Below the pieces are notes generated by a model that did no database searches, was not told where the DNA came from, and saw nothing but the letters and a program-made list of their open reading frames with translations. Positions 62,201 to 64,000 of a stretch of DNA of 64,000 nt are shown here, in pieces. The DNA is taken from assembly GCA_029962745.1 (NCBI GenBank), contig CM057158.1, forward strand, positions 2,205,558 through 2,269,557, in the 5' to 3' direction. A program made the position numbers and the translations under genes. This DNA comes from Echinometra lucunter. Taxonomy: Eukaryota > Echinodermata > Echinoidea > Camarodonta > Echinometridae. Numbering within the stretch: the first letter of the stretch is position 1; every line of letters begins with the position of its first letter.

Positions 62201-63862
62201 AAGAGGGTTTGGATGAGTGTCAAAGATGTTTTCAACTTGGATTTAAAGGTTTCTAAAGATGGTATGATTCTCAAAGCCATTGGTAGATTGTTCCAAAGAG
62301 AGGGTGCTGCTGCTGAGAAAGCCCTTACACCACAGGCTGCTCGTGTCTTGGGTATCTTAAGAAGATACCGATGCAATGATCTAAGACTACGAGCTGGTCT
62401 TGCAGATAGCTTGGAGCCAATCCATTTACAGCCTTCCATGTAAGGAGAAGGATTTTGAATTCTATGCGCTTGTGGATTGGCAACCAGTGCAGCTTTTTTA
62501 GAACAGGAGATATATGGTCATATTTAGATGTCCCTGATAAAACGTTGGCAGCTGCATTCTGAGCATGTTGAAGTTTGTCGAGATTGCGAGAAGTAATATT
62601 GAAAAGAAGTGCATTGCCAATATCCAGTTGAGATAAAGCAAATGAATGTATGATTATAGCAGCAGACTTATGGTCAAGGACTTTTCTTGATAAAAAGAGA
62701 TGCTTACTGGTGGAAGCTCTAATGGGTCATGACCCCATGTCTTGGCCCTAAGTTCCAGGCACTCCAAGAGTCTGGTCCTAGAGAGCTCACTCTTCTCCTG
62801 GTCCAGGATCATGGATCTAATACTGTAGAACAAGGCATCCATGGTGTCTACAGCATGATGAGAGCACATAAAAATTTCAGCTATTCATAGGTTCATCTTT
62901 AAAATCACAGATAAATAAATGCTGTAGGCCTATATTCTCATGTCACTATGATAATAACAACAATTTTAGAGTTTTCCACAAATTGCCAAAACAAACAATT
63001 ATGGACAAAGCCAAGTGCAAATTGGGTCCGATTGGTATCTTTAAAAAGACACATTAAAGTCTCCTTACAGTATGCACTGAGTGCTCAATGTATGTAGTGT
63101 AAATGATTATGCCACAAATTACGATATATTTGTCTATACAATATACAGCGTATCAGGACAACTCCCCGGGGACTGGGGGGGGGGGGTTGTCCTTTGGGGA
63201 GCTGTCATCTGGGAAAGGTGTCCTCCGGGGAGAGTTGCCCTCGGGGTAGTTGTCCTCCAGGGGACCTGTGCTCCAGGGGGAGTTGTCAGGTGGGAATCGT
63301 ATCAGGGGAGTTGTCCTAGAATCAATATACAGACCACAGTGTCACAATTTGTTGTTGTTGTTGTTTTTTATGTAGAAATAGATCTATTTCACCAAGGATA
63401 TGACAAGAACTTCTTTGCAGAGATTTTTTTTCTAGCAATTTTGGAAGAAAACCAATGATGAGCTTCTTGCAAAGGGACTTGGGGGATTGTTTAGAATTAG
63501 TGCTGTTATAACCACAGCTTTATATTTTCTTAAAATCCTTTATAACATTTTCTCTCTGCTTTCACTAATCTATTCATAAGTTCTCTGGTATAATAAATAC
63601 CTCTTTTGATACAAGTAGGTACGACTCCCAAGGTTTCATGCTATTATCGATGTTTTATCACATCAACTAAAACTACAGACTGAGATATCTAATCAGTTCT
63701 TAAGAAAAATTTATCATAAAGAAAAACAAACAAATACCAGTAAATAATTTACAAACTGTGTTATTATAAGTCTCACAGTTCGCACCTTTATATGTAGAAT
63801 CCAGATAATACCCATTAGTCCTGAGAAGATGACACAGCTTACCAACAACTAAGTCAAATGAT
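55787..63862 (-). CDS. MIF4G-domain, eIF4E-binding protein, C-terminal part (8 exons; 5' end off window)
   Basis: Exons: 63786-63862, 62708-62847, 61136-61387, 60312-60608, 58710-58840, 57424-58185, 56799-56933, 55787-56215; about 740 codons. The first two encode the last helices of a MIF4G domain (LVVGKLCHLLRTNGYYLDST, then LLECLELRAKTWG), like eIF4G, PAIP1 and CTIF. An acidic segment follows (DDTDDDEDEQW), then RYTRSFLLDLWKSPFSKEMP, a canonical eIF4E-binding Y-x4-L-Phi motif, then a disordered tail with three DWRRPGS repeats, ending GWTAKEDWN. MIF4G plus a 4E motif in one invertebrate protein resembles Mextli, a scaffold that recruits mRNA to ribosomes; Mextli also has a KH domain, which I do not see. 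CTIF and PAIP1 are alternatives. All visible junctions agree in phase except 61136/60608. Cytoplasmic translation control is inference. Confidence 0.85.
56216..56798. other. MIF4G gene intron (last)
   Basis: 583 bp, AT-rich; nothing recognised. Confidence 0.8.
56799..56933 (-). CDS. MIF4G gene exon, second last
   Basis: 135 bases, phase 0 at both ends (aatgaag|GGT ... GAAGGG|GTAAGT). Encodes GTMKVRFDLPDDKKEGESQT, then SSHILLTPRQILGEG. No domain recognised. Confidence 0.85.
56934..57423. other. MIF4G gene intron
   Basis: 490 bp, AT-rich; nothing recognised. Confidence 0.8.
57424..58185 (-). CDS. MIF4G gene large exon with three DWRRPGS repeats
   Basis: 762 bases, phase 0 at both ends (attcag|AGA ... 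CAAGAG|GTAAAA). Arg/Ser/Gly/Pro-rich. The unit SLRPxSPxDWRRPGSxxGxL occurs three times (DNA at about 57801-57850, 57677-57729 and 57576-57628), with a weaker PERPGSFRGRSPSASS near the end. The SP sites are possible proline-directed phosphorylation sites. Higher GC than the flanks, as expected for coding DNA. An open antisense frame of 223 codons (57482-58153) is a shadow. Confidence 0.9.
57576..57850 (-). repeat. In-frame tandem repeats, 3 units
   Basis: Plus-strand cores gatccaggtctccgccaatc, gacccaggtctgcgccaatc and gatccaggcctgcgccaatc recur about 124 and 101 bases apart, each followed by a ggtctcaagga-like segment. The repeat encodes the SLRPxSPxDWRRPGS units; the linkers differ in length and composition. 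Confidence 0.9.
58186..58709. other. MIF4G gene intron
   Basis: 524 bp with a C10-A7 run at about 58427-58443; nothing else. Confidence 0.8.
58710..58840 (-). CDS. MIF4G gene exon with eIF4E-binding motif
   Basis: 131 bases. Acceptor cttccag|TG, donor ATTCAG|GTAAGT; phase fits both neighbours. Encodes NDGKPVRYTRSFLLDLWKSP, then FSKEMPSVLRHTICHSDVGY. YTRSFLL matches Y-x-x-x-x-L-hydrophobic, preceded by a basic residue as in eIF4G and 4E-BPs. The SPFSKEMPSVL that follows recalls the SKQRP segment after the 4E site in 4E-T. Confidence 0.92.
58929..59465. repeat. Dispersed repeat family B, copy 3 (DR1-like motifs)
   Basis: Starts tttatgcctccacc and ends ggtgggcggaggcataaa, an inverted pair of about 14 bp. 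Interior units repeat tatgcatacatga, ggttcttaagctatcgcgag and tgacctttgacctttgacct, and it ends with cgggacggacggatggacaa like copy 1. The inverted ends suggest a DNA transposon holding a small tandem array. Confidence 0.8.
59533..59573 (+). pseudogene. U2 snRNA 5'-end fragment
   Basis: cgcttctcagccttttggct and aagatcatgtgtagtatc match the first 40 or so bases of metazoan U2 (CGCTTCTCGGCCTTTTGGCTAAGATCAAGTGTAGTATC) with two changes, G to A and A to T. The match stops after stem-loop I and part of the branch-site-pairing region, so this is a truncated copy or the head of a U2-derived SINE, not a working gene. Confidence 0.85.
60312..60608 (-). CDS. MIF4G gene exon, acidic region
   Basis: 297 bases, entered in phase 1 (gagcag|GT TCA) and left in phase 1 (AGAAGAG|GTAGTG), which fits the 4E exon. 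Encodes SGRYSPIPLPPLQVAPPSPD, DDTDDDEDEQWLTTSDITYE, SDGSEDFIIPEHEVQDLMME and a helix ELDDELSRLLSAKLPDSYKR. Acidic Ser-containing tracts look like CK2 sites. Confidence 0.88.
60609..61135. other. MIF4G gene intron (phase problem)
   Basis: 527 bp. No exon was found in it, yet the exons on either side do not share phase. No GxxG KH-type sequence is visible. Confidence 0.7.
61136..61387 (-). CDS. MIF4G gene exon after the MIF4G domain
   Basis: 252 bases, entered in phase 0 (attgaag|GCT). Encodes AHPQDLSSPVKPPEVAYPQE, then QISAILEMREKRKNEFSHSS, NVRELEKSQQFMDLSGDIIS, YELKK. The donor AAAAAA|GTGAGT leaves phase 0, but the next exon needs phase 1. A7 instead of A6 at the junction would solve it. Confidence 0.8.
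61528..61640 (-). mobile_element. LINE-type 3' tail
   Basis: On the minus strand: aataaacttcaaattcaaat, then tcaaattcac. Hexamer repeats after an aataaa motif are a common end of LINE 3' regions. Confidence 0.5.
62110..62700 (-). mobile_element. CR1/L2-type LINE, 3' fragment of the reverse-transcriptase ORF
   Basis: The minus-strand translation reads LSQLDIGNALLFNITSRNLD, KLQHAQNAAANVLSG, KYDHISPVLKKLHWLPIHKR, IEFKILLLTWKAVNGLAPS, then RAFSAAAPSLWNNLPMALRI, SLETFKSKLKT. This order (LDYCNALL, KLQ..QN.AAR, HWLPV..RI.FK, APSLWN.LP, FK..LK) is the thumb and C-terminus of CR1/L2-group reverse transcriptases. One or two frame changes are needed, and the 5' part is absent. It ends in a short (ATT)n tail at 62110-62130. 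Intronic, so presumably neutral. Confidence 0.88.
62708..62847 (-). CDS. MIF4G gene exon (MIF4G C-terminal helices)
   Basis: 140 bases. Acceptor catgctgtag|AC, donor CCACCA|GTAAGC. Encodes TMDALFYSIRSMILDQEKSE, then LSRTRLLECLELRAKTWG, which aligns with PAIP1 (...NVVLDANCSRDVKQMLLKLVELRSSNWG) and eIF4G (...MLQDVLDLRGSNW). This is the hallmark end of the MIF4G fold. Confidence 0.93.
62848..63785. other. MIF4G gene intron with G-rich minisatellite
   Basis: 938 bp, AT-rich except for a G-rich array at 63154-63320. No additional exon is required because the flanking exons share phase. Confidence 0.8.
63154..63320. repeat. G-rich minisatellite (agttgtcctccgggg), inverted ends
   Basis: Roughly nine variants of a 15-20-base unit such as gttgtcctccaggggac and gttgtcctttggggag, with a G13 run at about 63176. 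It starts aggacaactccccgggg and ends ggggagttgtcct, an inverted pair like the agggacaactc ends of the MITE at 31804. High GC in an AT-rich intron; G-quadruplex formation is possible. Confidence 0.8.
63786..63862 (-). CDS. MIF4G gene exon (first visible)
   Basis: 77 bases. Acceptor atccacag|A, donor TATAAAG|GTGCGA. Encodes SFDLVVGKLCHLLRTNGYYL, DSTYK, aligned with eIF4G [21 protein letters not shown]. It needs a phase-2 upstream exon; the bases 63863-64000 give no convincing one. Confidence 0.88.
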
Positions 63863-64000
63863 CTGTGGATAAAAAAAAAAAAATCATGAGCAAAAAGGTT
63901 AACATCTTACTTCATACCACCATCAAATCAGATGAGCTGATAGAGCGTCCAGGATCGGACGTGAAACCATTCTTGAAATTAAATTGTAAGTTCAGATGAA
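63863..64000. other. Upstream intron of the MIF4G gene, to window edge
   Basis: Contains an A13 run and no sure exon. An open minus-strand stretch at about 63925-63985 (NGFTSDPGRSISSSDLMV) would leave in the wrong phase. Confidence 0.5.

Larger units (their letters stand above)
61388..62707. other. MIF4G gene intron with LINE fragments
   Basis: 1.3 kb, largely retroelement: a LINE tail (61528-61640), a C17 tract (61883-61899) and a LINE reverse-transcriptase C-terminal fragment (62110-62700). Confidence 0.8.

Noticed and set aside
63925..63985. Possible upstream exon of the MIF4G gene (NGFTSDPGRSISSSDLMV)
   Set aside because: The only donor leaves phase 0, while the next exon needs phase 2; no MIF4G similarity.

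Overview
This is eukaryotic, intron-rich, AT-rich DNA from a marine invertebrate. The best guess is an echinoderm, probably a sea urchin. The reasons are exons of about 35-760 bases in long introns, many short inverted-repeat transposons, long triplet microsatellites, frequent TACATGTACATGTA motifs, and dispersed 'atgcctcc...ggaggcat' repeats with GACCTTTGACC motifs. The species call is inference. No prokaryotic feature is visible.

Two protein-coding genes can be supported, both on the minus strand. (1) Positions 42890 down to 494, running off the left edge, encode the N-terminal 350 residues of phospholipase C gamma: the PH domain, the EF-hand region, and the start of the catalytic X box up to the SSHNTYLTGDQ signature and the first calcium-binding Glu. 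Eleven exons were rebuilt with splice sites and reading phases that all agree, including 48- and 35-base exons. Introns 1 and 4 are about 13 kb each. (2) Positions 63862 down to 55787, entering from the right edge, encode the end of a MIF4G domain, an acidic linker, a canonical eIF4E-binding motif (YTRSFLL) and a long disordered tail with three SLRPxSPxDWRRPGS repeats. The architecture suggests a translation-initiation scaffold or regulator of the Mextli/CTIF/PAIP1 type. One of its exon junctions does not keep the frame.

Layout: 1-42.9 kb is PLC-gamma exons in transposon-rich introns; 42.9-55.8 kb is intergenic and holds the PLC-gamma upstream region, a 0.76-kb near-palindrome about 300 bases from its start codon, a GGCGGCCG-rich element, simple repeats, and the downstream side of gene 2; 55.8-64 kb is gene 2.

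The rest is mobile and repetitive DNA: at least ten MITE-like inverted repeats; a Tc1/mariner-type element interrupted by a hAT-type element (with an exact 8-bp target duplication) that itself holds a second hAT-type insertion; LINE 3' fragments; a tRNA-derived SINE; a U2 snRNA 5' fragment; three copies of a repeat carrying TGACGTCA sites; three copies of a repeat carrying DR1-like TGACCTTTGACCT motifs; and triplet arrays up to 0.73 kb. The two genes are not functionally linked as far as the sequence shows: one is a receptor-tyrosine-kinase effector, the other a probable mRNA-translation factor.
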